Source: Novosphingobium sp. (lineage in GTDB: Bacteria > Pseudomonadota > Alphaproteobacteria > Sphingomonadales > Sphingomonadaceae). From it: a DNA stretch of 64,000 bases. The position numbers and the translations under genes were made by a program. Below the pieces are notes generated by a model. That model was given only the letters and a program-made list of their open reading frames with translations, did no database searches and had not been told where the DNA came from. Of this stretch, positions 25,666 to 33,645 are shown piece by piece (the first letter of the stretch is position 1; every line of letters starts with the position of its first letter). Location of the stretch: positions 3,658,001 to 3,722,000 of the forward strand of contig NZ_JBCNLP010000001.1 in NCBI RefSeq assembly GCF_039595395.1. Direction: 5' to 3'.

Positions 25666-26291
25666 TGACCGAGGTCTATAACCCACTCGACAAGGTCAAC
25701 CTCGGCAAGTCCGTGGCCGATGCCCTGCTCGCCCAACCCGTGTATCCACTGGGCGAGATCCCACCCTTCGAGGGCGCTGGGATCTACGTGATCTACTACA
25801 AGGGGCTATTCCCGGCCTACCAGCCGATCGCTCGGGCCAACGCCGAGGAAGCCCGTTGGCCGATCTACATCGGCAAGGCGATCCCCCAGGGCGGACGGAA
25901 AGGCGCCAGCCTGATGGCCAGTGCCCGCGGCAAGGCCCTGTATAATCGCCTCGCCGACCATCGAGACAGCATCCGTGATGTCGAGAATGGCTCGGGGTCA
26001 CTGGCGATCGCCGATTTCCAGGCCCGCTACCTTACGGTCGATGACATTTGGATTCCGCTCGGCGAAAGCCTGCTGATCGCCAAGTTCCGCCCACTCTGGA
26101 ACCAGACTCTCGACGGCTTCGGCAACCACGATCCGGGCAAGGGCCGTTACAATGGCCTCCGCCCTCTATGGGATCATCTCCATCCCGGCCGTGAATGGGC
26201 GACACGGTGTGCCGCTCGAAGCGAAACCACCGAGGAGGTCGTCGAAAAGCTGGCCAATCATCTTGCAGCGCATCCACTTCAAGAGGACTGA
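25665..26291 (+). CDS. Eco29kI-like GIY-YIG restriction endonuclease
   Basis: This 208-aa protein has a GIY-YIG core: GIYVIYY near residue 39 and PIYIGKA near residue 66, then RLADHR with the catalytic Arg, and further on a conserved Glu (GESLLIAKF) and N (RPLWNQTLDGFGNHDPGKGR), the pattern of Eco29kI. R.Eco29kI is an unusual type II enzyme of the GIY-YIG fold that cuts CCGCGG. The gene overlaps the methyltransferase by one base. With no separate control gene seen, timing of expression may rely on position or on the AlpA protein upstream. Confidence 0.9.
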   Translation: MTEVYNPLDKVNLGKSVADALLAQPVYPLGEIPPFEGAGIYVIYYKGLFPAYQPIARANAEEARWPIYIGKAIPQGGRKGASLMASARGKALYNRLADHRDSIRDVENGSGSLAIADFQARYLTVDDIWIPLGESLLIAKFRPLWNQTLDGFGNHDPGKGRYNGLRPLWDHLHPGREWATRCAARSETTEEVVEKLANHLAAHPLQED

Positions 26292-26403
26292 TCGAGGTGG
26301 CCGAGCGTGATCGGAAAGAGGCGGCATGCAGGCAATCGGTGATCTACCAGCCAAGCTCGCATCCGTTCAAATGACCCAATTCATTGGAACGGGAATAGCA
26401 TAT

Positions 26404-26422
26404 ATCCTTCATGTGAAAGGAT
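26404..26422. promoter_or_regulatory. Inverted repeat over the antitoxin ribosome site
   Basis: ATCCTT and AAGGAT are separated by CATGTGA, 7 nt upstream of the antitoxin ATG at 26429. The right arm overlaps the ribosome site AAAGGA. This fits an operator for autoregulation by the antitoxin, or a hairpin that masks the ribosome site. Confidence 0.45.
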
Positions 26423-26428
26423 GCTGCC

Positions 26429-26803
26429 ATGACCACGCTTGTCACTCCGCAAACTGATCGCGCGACGGCGCTGAGCAAAGCCGTCGTCCGCATCGCCGAG
26501 TTCTGGGCGCTTAGTAACAGCAAGCTTGGGGCGATCCTCGGCCTCTCCGGGCTGAGGATTTCCCGCCTGAAGCGCGGGACAAGCAAACTGGATCCAGCCT
26601 CCAAATCCTTCGAAGCCGGACAATTCCTGCTGCGCCTGTTTCGCAGCCTCGATGCCCTGCTCGCCAGCGACGATGCCGCCGCGCGTCGTTGGCTCGACAC
26701 CGTCAATCTCGATCTGGCGGCCAAGCCGATCGACAAACTCGACACGATGCGTGGTCTGATCGAAGTATCTGATTATGTGGACTTCCACCGCGCTCGCGTC
26801 TGA
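26429..26803 (+). CDS. MbcA/ParS/Xre-type antitoxin
   Basis: This 124-aa protein has an N-terminal HTH (AEFWALSNSKLGAILGLSGLRISRLKRG, about residues 23-50) and a C-terminal MbcA/ParS toxin-binding domain (FLLRLFRSLDALLASDDAAARRWLDTVN). The RES toxin it should pair with follows and overlaps by 29 nt. Antitoxins of this family block the NAD-degrading or ADP-ribosylating activity of RES toxins and repress their own promoter. As the toxin is truncated, this antitoxin may be orphaned. Confidence 0.88.
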   Translation: MTTLVTPQTDRATALSKAVVRIAEFWALSNSKLGAILGLSGLRISRLKRGTSKLDPASKSFEAGQFLLRLFRSLDALLASDDAAARRWLDTVNLDLAAKPIDKLDTMRGLIEVSDYVDFHRARV

Positions 26804-27104
26804 GCATCGGGCCTACCAGGGCACGATCTGGCGGCTGGTCGAGGGACAGCACCGGATTTCGACGAACCGGCCGGCCCGCGATGGCGCGATCCAAGCCTTG
26901 CTGGCAGAATTGGCCGAAGAGGTGAAACAGATGGTGCCGGAATGCGCTCGACATCTGCACTTCGTGCTCGCCACGCCCTTTCGCTATGGCCACAAGAGAG
27001 CGAGCCGCTTCCGCCGCGCCAATGAGCGCGCCGGCATCTTCGATGCCGCCGTGGCCGAAATCGCTTATTGGTCGCTGCAATCGCACAATGTCCTATGCTG
27101 GTAG
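26775..27104 (+). pseudogene. Truncated RES-domain toxin
   Basis: The 109-aa reading contains the first half of a RES toxin: GTIWRLVEGQHRISTNRPARD, VKQMVPECARHLHFVLATPFRY, RASRFRRANERAGIFDA. Relatives are about 220-240 aa, and the conserved region after AYWRL is missing. A stop at 27102-27104 lies 36 nt before the nearest group II intron end, and the sequence beyond the intron does not resume RES coding. A small deletion is also likely near GIFDAAVAEIAYW. The toxin is therefore probably inactive. Confidence 0.75.
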
Positions 27105-27139
27105 AGTCGGGAGGTGACGCGGTGACGTGCGGCGCGCCT

Positions 27140-29046
27140 GTGGGGCTTGCCAGACGTTCCGTTTTCACCCCCCGCTCGGCGAACCGGGCGTGCAGATTTC
27201 CCGCACCCGGCTCTCGGACAAGACATCACGCCTTCGCCCACGACGAGCCACGTCCAAGCTTGGTCAGGCGTACGAGGCCGATGGTCTCGTAGAGGTACTC
27301 GTCTGGATAGGTCCGAGCCCTGCGTCGCTTGCCTCGATGTTTGATACGCAGCCACCGACGCACCCGCACCAACGTATAGCTGTCGACGGCCCGGTATGCC
27401 TTGCTCGTTGTGCCGACCGAGAAATAGTTGGCCCAACCGCGTAGCACCCGGTTGATCTTGGCTATCAGTACTGCGGAATCCTGCCACGTAGACGTCATCT
27501 CGGTCAGCGCGTGGATTTTCTCAACCGCGTGCTTGATGCTCTTCTTCGACGGTCGGTAGCCCATGCGGGCTCTTCCCGTCGTCGGAGAGTACATCCGACC
27601 GAATGTGTATCCCAGAAAGTCGAACGTCTCGTCCGGTACCTTGCAGATGCGTGTCTTTTCCTCGTTCACCGTCAACTTCAGTTTGCCCATCAACCTGCGC
27701 ATATGGTCGAGCGCAGCTTCCGCGCTGCCCTTCTGGCACAGGATGACGAGGTCGTCGGCATAGGTGACGAGCCGAGCGCCAAGACGTTGCCCAAGACCGA
27801 GCTTCCGCCACCCCAACACGAACCGGCGCATGTACAGATTTGCCAGCAATGGTGAGATGGGTGACCCCTGCGGGATGCCGCGTCGCTGATCCTTGGCCAC
27901 CGTCGTTCGTGTCTTCCTGCCTTTGTCGTCGGTTTCCTCGACAGCGCAGTCCAGCCACAGTCTGATCAGATGCAGCACGCGTGGATCGACGATCCGGCGG
28001 GCTAAGGACTTCATCAGCTCGGGATGGGGAATGCTGCCGAAGTAGTCGGCAAGGTCGGCGTCCACGACATCGGGACGACCATGGAACAGCTGATCCTCCA
28101 CCTCGATCACGGCCTGCTGAGCATTACGCCCAGCTCGGTAGGCATAGATCTCCGGCGGAAGGTCGGCCTCAAAGATCGGCTCCAACACCAGCATTGCTGC
28201 TGTCATGCAGACCCGATCCCGCACGGTGGAAATGCCCAGCGGCCTGAGTTTGCCATTGGCTTTCGGTATATGGACCCGCCTGATCGGTTCCGGTCGATAC
28301 GTCTCCTCTCTGATGGCACGCGCCAGTTCCGCCAGCCACCGCTCGACGCCGTATGCCTCAATATCCGCGAAGTCCTGACCGTCTATCCCCGGTGCGCCCT
28401 TGTTGGAGCGGCACTGGGCATAGGCATGCGCCAGAATGTCGTCGCGGCTGATCTTGTCGTACAGCGCGTAAAAGCGATAGTCGGCTTCCGCCTTCGCTTT
28501 CGCGTGCAACGCCGTCTGCAGTTTCTGGACGCTTTTCGGAGTTGATAGGTTTCCCAATCTCGCGGTCCCTCACTACTTGGTGCGTTCGCCTTGAACTGAG
28601 GCTCCTTCCCTCCACCGGCATTACCCGGCTTCCCCGGTACTACGGGCCTCTCCGCCACCCCACCCCGCCCGTCCCATCCCTCGCGGGCGTCCGGTTGCTC
28701 GTCCCCGAGCACGTGATGGGGTTTCCCGTGTTGCGTGCGCTTTCCTTGTGTACATGCTGCCGCCACTACCCCGGTGTGGCGGATGGGTTCAGCGTCGCTC
28801 AAACTCCCCCATCCATATCAGCCTTCCCCGGAAGTCCGGCCGGGTCGGCCCACACATCGACGTTTTCGAGGTTTGCTCAGCGTTCACTCACGTTGCGGCC
28901 TGCACACTCGCACAGTCACCTATGTGACTGTCATCCAGGGGCTTCAGACATTTCGTCACCTCCATGCCTGCCCCGGTTGCTTCCGGCTGGAGCATAGCCG
29001 GGTGGGGCTTTCACCCACTGGAAAACGCCGCCTTGGCACGGCGCAC
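27140..29046 (-). mobile_element. Group II intron with reverse transcriptase
   Basis: On the minus strand the 5' end is GTGCGCCGTGCC starting at 29046, the conserved GUGYG of group II introns. It is followed by GGGTGAAAGCCCCACC, a typical domain I start. Domain V is at 27213-27181: a 33-nt hairpin beginning GAGCCGGGTGCGGG and ending CCCGGTTC. The 3' end is less certain. I place it at 27140, where a GGGG/CCCC domain VI stem ends in AC. The intron lies antisense to the damaged RES gene. It encodes the reverse transcriptase at 27226-28557. Confidence 0.85.
27226..28557 (-). CDS. ltrA: Group II intron reverse transcriptase/maturase
   Basis: The 443-aa reading has the RT domains: KANGKLRPLGI, YAYRAGRNAQQAV, VVDADLADYFGSIPH, RGIPQGSPISPLLANLY and the catalytic YADD (LVTYADDLVIL). 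The maturase domain X follows (VEKIHALTEMTS to RGWANYF). The C-terminal end (DEYLYETIGLVRLT) is typical of proteins without an endonuclease domain. The start here is TTG; in relatives the protein begins further upstream with MSDAEPIR. That N-terminal part is present at 28802-28560 in another frame, so one base seems gained near 28550, splitting the gene. Confidence 0.88.
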   Translation of the reverse strand: MGNLSTPKSVQKLQTALHAKAKAEADYRFYALYDKISRDDILAHAYAQCRSNKGAPGIDGQDFADIEAYGVERWLAELARAIREETYRPEPIRRVHIPKANGKLRPLGISTVRDRVCMTAAMLVLEPIFEADLPPEIYAYRAGRNAQQAVIEVEDQLFHGRPDVVDADLADYFGSIPHPELMKSLARRIVDPRVLHLIRLWLDCAVEETDDKGRKTRTTVAKDQRRGIPQGSPISPLLANLYMRRFVLGWRKLGLGQRLGARLVTYADDLVILCQKGSAEAALDHMRRLMGKLKLTVNEEKTRICKVPDETFDFLGYTFGRMYSPTTGRARMGYRPSKKSIKHAVEKIHALTEMTSTWQDSAVLIAKINRVLRGWANYFSVGTTSKAYRAVDSYTLVRVRRWLRIKHRGKRRRARTYPDEYLYETIGLVRLTKLGRGSSWAKA

Positions 29047-29404
29047 AGACTAAGCCGTCGTTCCCAAGTCGCCTTTTAAACGGCGGCTTTCAGCCAAGAG
29101 CGGAGGTTCCAGCCTCGCATGGCGGCCAACTTTGCCTGACCAGCGCTTGGCTGATAACAGACTGGCAGCGAATGGCCCTCGATGCGCTAAAGCGGACGGC
29201 GTTAGCGATCGGCTGCTCATGGATTCCTCACATCCGCAGTTTGGAGAGAAAGGGACGCGGAATTGCCCTCACGGTCCGATCGTTACATTTTCAGCGTGGA
29301 CGAGGCTGGATTAGTTACGCTGCGGCGGTAATTATCCTCGTCGATTCGATGCGGTGAGCCCTTGGCTCCGAACCGACCTGCAAACACCAAGGCAGTAGAG
29401 CAAT
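29047..29404. other. Non-coding spacer after the intron
   Basis: No gene is seen. I looked for the second half of the RES toxin here and found none. The 3' part should hold the promoter of the gene at 29405. Confidence 0.4.
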
Positions 29405-30259
29405 ATGACAACAGATTCGCAGGCGAAACCGGTCACGGCCGCGGAGGTGGCGGAACAGGCCGTGGAGGACTTCGTCTCCTTCTACAATCCGGCGGCTGGG
29501 TTCCAGCTGCGCCTCGGCTTCAGTGGGACGACCTTAGCGCGCTGCGTCGGAATTGGCCCAAGCGGCGGCATCGTTATGAGCAACGACTTCAAATCTCAGC
29601 CGGTGGAGAGCTTGAAGGATCTAGCCTTCGTGCTCCTGATCCTCGGTCACGAGGTCGCGCATTATGTCCATCTCCATAATGCCGCGGAACAACTCCCTTC
29701 CGTTGACGATCGGAGCCTAGAGGATTGGGCGGATTTCTACGGCGCGAAGGTAATGATGACGCTGACCACGTGCGGCACCAAGCTAGGCCCGCTTTTCCAG
29801 CGCCTTCGGGGAACGGTGAGCAACGACGAGGTCTATATCGAAATCGGCAACGCACTCGCCAAGCTGGCAGAATCCGTATACCCCACCACCTCAAGCTCCT
29901 ATTCGACCCCGCTCACTCGCGTTGGCCATTGCGTATGCGGCATATTGTCGTTCGTGGACGCCATGAGTGGGATGAAAAATTTAGATCGAAGCATTGCGAT
30001 CCAGCAGCTACTTTACCGCAATGACTTCCTAAAACGCCTGATCAGCGAGCAGGGTCAAGCCTATATGCAGGACGACGCGCCGGCCCGCTCCTTGGCGATC
30101 CATCGAGGGCTACAGCCAACAAGCGCGGGCATAACTCCCGGCTTGCGGCCCGAATTTGAGCGTTTCCTTCGCACCTGCTTCGACAACGATGACGACCGGA
30201 TCACGCGTAATTCCGAAGCGGCATTGGCAGAGCTTGTGCGTCAGGGCCTCGAAGTCTGA
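29405..30259 (+). CDS. Putative zinc peptidase with HExxH motif, 284 aa
   Basis: The sequence LILGHEVAHYVHLHN (about residues 78-92) carries HEVAH with two further histidines, and a conserved WADFYGAKV follows about 25 residues on and could give the third zinc ligand (D or E). The layout resembles intracellular zincins such as phage-exclusion or U49-type peptidases, but I cannot place it in a family. No signal peptide or membrane segment is seen, so it should be cytoplasmic. It is convergent with the TPR-CHAT gene and may act with it; that is a guess from location. Confidence 0.65.
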   Translation: MTTDSQAKPVTAAEVAEQAVEDFVSFYNPAAGFQLRLGFSGTTLARCVGIGPSGGIVMSNDFKSQPVESLKDLAFVLLILGHEVAHYVHLHNAAEQLPSVDDRSLEDWADFYGAKVMMTLTTCGTKLGPLFQRLRGTVSNDEVYIEIGNALAKLAESVYPTTSSSYSTPLTRVGHCVCGILSFVDAMSGMKNLDRSIAIQQLLYRNDFLKRLISEQGQAYMQDDAPARSLAIHRGLQPTSAGITPGLRPEFERFLRTCFDNDDDRITRNSEAALAELVRQGLEV

Positions 30260-30379
30260 ATTTTAAGGCTGCTCGGCATCGGACGGCGACAGAGGAGGAC
30301 TGGGACGCCCTCGGCTGAGAAAGAGCAGTCATTCTCGGTGACCTGCGGTAATGGCAACTTACCCGGCGCCGCGCTTGCG

Positions 30380-32977
30380 TCAGAAGAGCGTGTAGACTTC
30401 TATTCCTCCAACCTTGTAAAGATCGGCGAAGGCCCCGGTTGGCGGGGCGCGGTCCAGAAGGGCGATCGTCCCGTCGCGGCCGCCCGGCGGGGACGCTGTG
30501 CTCAGCAACGCGCGTGCGTTGATCGTCTTAAGATCATAGAGGCGCGCTGTGGCGCGACAGAGCGCCCGAGGTGCCGGCAAACCGTCTTTTAGGCCCTGCG
30601 CGGTGAGCATCAGATAGAGGAAGCTGATCATATCGCCGATTGGCCACGACGCTGCGCTCACGACCGCGCGCCGGTTGAGAAGAAGCAGGGCGGGGTAACC
30701 GGCCGCATCATGCGTCCGCCGAGCGCGGTCAGCGCCGAAGGACGTTGCGCCAGCATAGCAGGCGTTTAGCATCGCAAGGCGATACGGGAGAGCGCCGAAG
30801 TCCGTTTGCAGTGCCTGGACGGTGATAGCGTGTCGACCCACCCCACCCAATGAGCCGAGGAAGGGATCGGAGTAGCGGGAGATCGGCGTGCCGTGTGTTG
30901 AGACGACTAGCATATCCGCACAGATCATCTGCTCGGTGAGCCTAGCGGCATCGTCAACTTCGACTGCGACGAAGGCTTCAGCCTCTAGGATCGTCGCCGC
31001 GGCCTCCGCTTCGACACGGGCAAGTGCCAGATTGTCGCTGCTGTCGACCAAGGCGACCATCCTAGGATGGGAAATGGGCATCGTTCCGTGTTCCGGGTAG
31101 AGGGCCGGCACGATCCTGACCTCGAACTCGCCAGCTGCCATTCGGGCGCGAAGCCCGTCATGTCTCAGCACGGCCGACGTGATGGGGATTGTGTTGGCAT
31201 AGTCCTGGAGGCTGAGGATGCCGGGACATGTTGAGGGCAGCGCGTCGAAATCCTTTGCGAGAAGAGCGCCGACCTCATCGGTGAACCCATTAAGCGTTTC
31301 GGTGAAAATCGATTTCGGCGCCGTGCCATTAGTAAAGTGCTTGCGGGCGACCTGCCAAACCGACAAGGAACGCGCTGGCAATCCGTGCCGCTTATAGGCT
31401 CCTGCGCGCAGCACCCAGAGCGAGACAGGCTCGTTGGCAAAGGTCGGAAGGATGACGCACCAGCCTTCGGCGAGGCGAGCCTCCAGCAGCAATCGTGTCG
31501 CCTGCATCGAAACACCTTCGAATGGTGACGCCACACCCTGGCCGACAAGCCGGGAAATGGTTTCGCCCAGTTCGTCCCAGGGTTTTCCAGTCAGGTTGCT
31601 GTCCCACGGATTGTCGCTTTGCTCGTCGCTACTGAGCGAAAAGGGGGCGCCGAATGTCCGAACGGCCGCGATCCGCTCCCGCAGCTCCTGGAGATCAGGC
31701 TCTGAGAGCCTGTCGCTGGACCTGAGGCTGCCGACCCAGTCGAGCAGCGCCAGCCAGTCTGCGATGACGCTGCCATAGATGACGGCGATGACCGGCGTGA
31801 TGTCCGACGCCAGCCCTTGCGACGCGACCTGAGAGAGCCGTCCTTCGAGTTGGCGGATATAATGTTCGCGGAGGCCCTGGCGGTGGTGAAGCCGCAGCAC
31901 GCTCTGCAATCCCCTGTCCAGCATGGCCGCCGCGTCGCGCAGCCGTGCCCCCGTTTCAAACTGGTCTCCGCTGTCGATCGCGATCGATGCTGATACGATT
32001 TCCAGTTCGAGGAGGATATCGTAAGTCGTATCCTTGTCGAACTGGTCACGCGCGCGACCGATGCTGGCGGACGCCTGCGGCAGCGCTCTTTGGCGGCGCA
32101 GGCAGGAGGCGAGATTGACGTGAAGAACGCCTTTGAAGTCAGCGTCCTCGGCGATGTCGATCAACGACAAGTAGATGTCCGCCGCCTCTTCCAGATGCCC
32201 GAGCTCCATCTGTGCCGTCGCGAGGTTGTGACGGAGGCGTAAAGTTGGGTCGCTACCCTGCGCGTTGTGCAGTGCCAGGGCGGTCTTTGCCGACGCGACC
32301 GAGGCACCGGCGTCACCCCGCTCGAAGGCCAGTACCGCTTCCTGCTCATGGCTCTGCGTGAGGATGTGCGGCAGGTCCGAGGCGACAGCGATCTCGCGCG
32401 CCTCGGCAAGCGCGCTCGCCGCGGAGTCATGGGCACCATGTTGGGCGTAGAGAGCGGAGGCCTGCAGATAGGCCCCGGCGAGGCGTTCCAGATCGCCGAT
32501 ATTGCGGAAGACGCGGGCGACGCTCGCAAATATCAACGGCTGGAGATCGGATCCGAACAGACCGGTCTTCGCATAGCCCCAGACGTCGCCCGCGAGTTCG
32601 ACAAGCTCGCCACGCTGGTCTTCCCGGTGGATTCTGGCCATTTCCTCGAAGGCGGCCAGTCCCTTGGTCAAGTCGCCAGCCGAAAGCGCCGATCGGGCAA
32701 CCAGTTCGAGAAACATTGCCTCGAAAAAAGGATAGGCGCGAACACGAAAAAACCGTGCAACAGCTTCGCCAAGGATTGCGGTCTGAACGCCGAAATCGGC
32801 CCCTTTTGAGATCAAGTGATTATAGTAGTCGAACAACGGCCAAAAGAGGTCGACCTCGTCATGACTGTCATCGTGAAGACGAGCGAGAACCGCGGGCAAT
32901 TGTGCGGCGCTCGATTCCCACCACGGCTCGACCGGCGATCGTTCGGTCGGGGGCAGGTCGGGTTCTGGAGCGTTCAT
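30380..32977 (-). CDS. TPR-CHAT caspase-like protease, 865 aa
   Basis: The start is taken at the ATG at 32977 (MNAPEPDLPPTE); the frame stays open to 33190 through a repeat. The C-terminal CHAT domain has the caspase-type dyad: His695 in LVVSTHGTP and Cys740 in LAMLNACYAG. The N-terminal 450 residues are alpha-helical repeats of TPR type (for example AGAYLQASALYAQHGAHDSAASALAEA). CHAT proteases with TPR domains are known or predicted effectors of prokaryotic immune systems such as the Craspase of type III-E CRISPR. No CRISPR or other sensor gene adjoins it. It may be a stand-alone defence protein. Confidence 0.85.
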   Translation of the reverse strand: MNAPEPDLPPTERSPVEPWWESSAAQLPAVLARLHDDSHDEVDLFWPLFDYYNHLISKGADFGVQTAILGEAVARFFRVRAYPFFEAMFLELVARSALSAGDLTKGLAAFEEMARIHREDQRGELVELAGDVWGYAKTGLFGSDLQPLIFASVARVFRNIGDLERLAGAYLQASALYAQHGAHDSAASALAEAREIAVASDLPHILTQSHEQEAVLAFERGDAGASVASAKTALALHNAQGSDPTLRLRHNLATAQMELGHLEEAADIYLSLIDIAEDADFKGVLHVNLASCLRRQRALPQASASIGRARDQFDKDTTYDILLELEIVSASIAIDSGDQFETGARLRDAAAMLDRGLQSVLRLHHRQGLREHYIRQLEGRLSQVASQGLASDITPVIAVIYGSVIADWLALLDWVGSLRSSDRLSEPDLQELRERIAAVRTFGAPFSLSSDEQSDNPWDSNLTGKPWDELGETISRLVGQGVASPFEGVSMQATRLLLEARLAEGWCVILPTFANEPVSLWVLRAGAYKRHGLPARSLSVWQVARKHFTNGTAPKSIFTETLNGFTDEVGALLAKDFDALPSTCPGILSLQDYANTIPITSAVLRHDGLRARMAAGEFEVRIVPALYPEHGTMPISHPRMVALVDSSDNLALARVEAEAAATILEAEAFVAVEVDDAARLTEQMICADMLVVSTHGTPISRYSDPFLGSLGGVGRHAITVQALQTDFGALPYRLAMLNACYAGATSFGADRARRTHDAAGYPALLLLNRRAVVSAASWPIGDMISFLYLMLTAQGLKDGLPAPRALCRATARLYDLKTINARALLSTASPPGGRDGTIALLDRAPPTGAFADLYKVGGIEVYTLF

Positions 32978-33443
32978 CCCATGTGTCAAACGCATGTCTG
33001 CTCGGAATGCAAGCGGGCAGATTGGTTGGGAGTTAGCGACTGCTTTCAGGTGCCAGTTCAGCTCTGACGAGCTTCCACGTTCGGGGCGGTTGCAGACCGG
33101 CGGCCTCATGACGCTCAATCGGCAGCTCCTGTCAGATCCGGACGTCAGCTCCGTAACGAGTAACGGCGATATCTGGTCGATGGCCGCCAAAAGCTAAGGC
33201 GGAGTCGTGGGACATTCCTGCCGGACGGCACCGCGATTGAGAACGACCGGCTACGCCAAAACCGGCCATTCGTCGGGCTGCGAATGCCTACATTCGAGCG
33301 TCCTCCTTTTTTGGACAGACCGGAACGCCAGGTCGTGGAAAGCTAGGGCGACATGCTGCCGTTTGTCCAAAAGCTTCGATAGCCCGATTAAAGGTCGACC
33401 GCCTGAATTGTCAGCAGCGGATGGAAAAATTGCGCTCCGCTTG
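32978..33443. other. Non-coding region with a dispersed repeat
   Basis: No gene is supported. It contains copy 2 of the repeat at 33109-33180 and short sequences resembling those at bases 1-200. It separates the CHAT gene start from the end of the Bil operon. Confidence 0.4.
33109..33180 (+). repeat. Dispersed repeat, copy 2 (copy 1 at 3768-3840)
   Basis: It shares GCTCCTGTCAGATCCGG and flanking bases with copy 1. Both are in the same orientation, about 29 kb apart. They might allow recombination that would remove the DNA between, but at 70 bp and imperfect identity this is weak. Confidence 0.5.
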
Positions 33444-33645
33444 TCAGGCCTCAACGGTGTTGGCACCAGGCCCTTCACCGGCGGAATCGCCGGTTTCGAT
33501 GTCAACAGTACAGAAGCCAAATTCGTATATCCCCGGTTCTCCGGCGCATGCCTCTACGTCCGCGAAACATGTGACCGAGCCTGCGATCACCTCGTACGAC
33601 GCCCCCCCCATTCAGGCGGCGCAAAAGTTCTGAGACTACTAGCGC
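33444..33645 (-). pseudogene. Displaced C-terminal end of the E1-like protein
   Basis: In the frames adjacent to that of the E1 gene, the minus strand reads ALVVSELLRRLNGG (about 33640-33600) and then, after the run of eight G, ASYEVIAGSVTCFADVEAC and on to a TGA at 33444-33446. The first phrase matches the end of ThiF/E1 proteins (a helix ending LLRLLHGG), and the second continues it naturally. So the true protein probably ended at 33444, and two small insertions (about 33645-33653 and in the G run at 33602-33609) have displaced it. The last 168 nt could also start by itself with ATG at 33611, but I think that is chance. Confidence 0.6.

Noticed and set aside
25665..26291. Homing endonuclease or UvrC-like reading of the GIY-YIG protein
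   Set aside because: Directly coupled to a C5 methyltransferase and matching Eco29kI in length and motifs, so a restriction enzyme is the better call.
29047..29404. Second half of the RES toxin beyond the intron
   Set aside because: Looked for in all frames on the plus strand; no match to the RES C-terminal pattern.
30380..33190. CHAT protein start at 33190
   Set aside because: The first 71 codons run through the dispersed repeat and do not look like protein; the ATG at 32977 is preferred.
33444..33611. Separate 55-aa gene starting ATGGGGGGGG at 33611
   Set aside because: It follows naturally from the E1 C-terminus once two indels are corrected, so it is better explained as the displaced end of E1.
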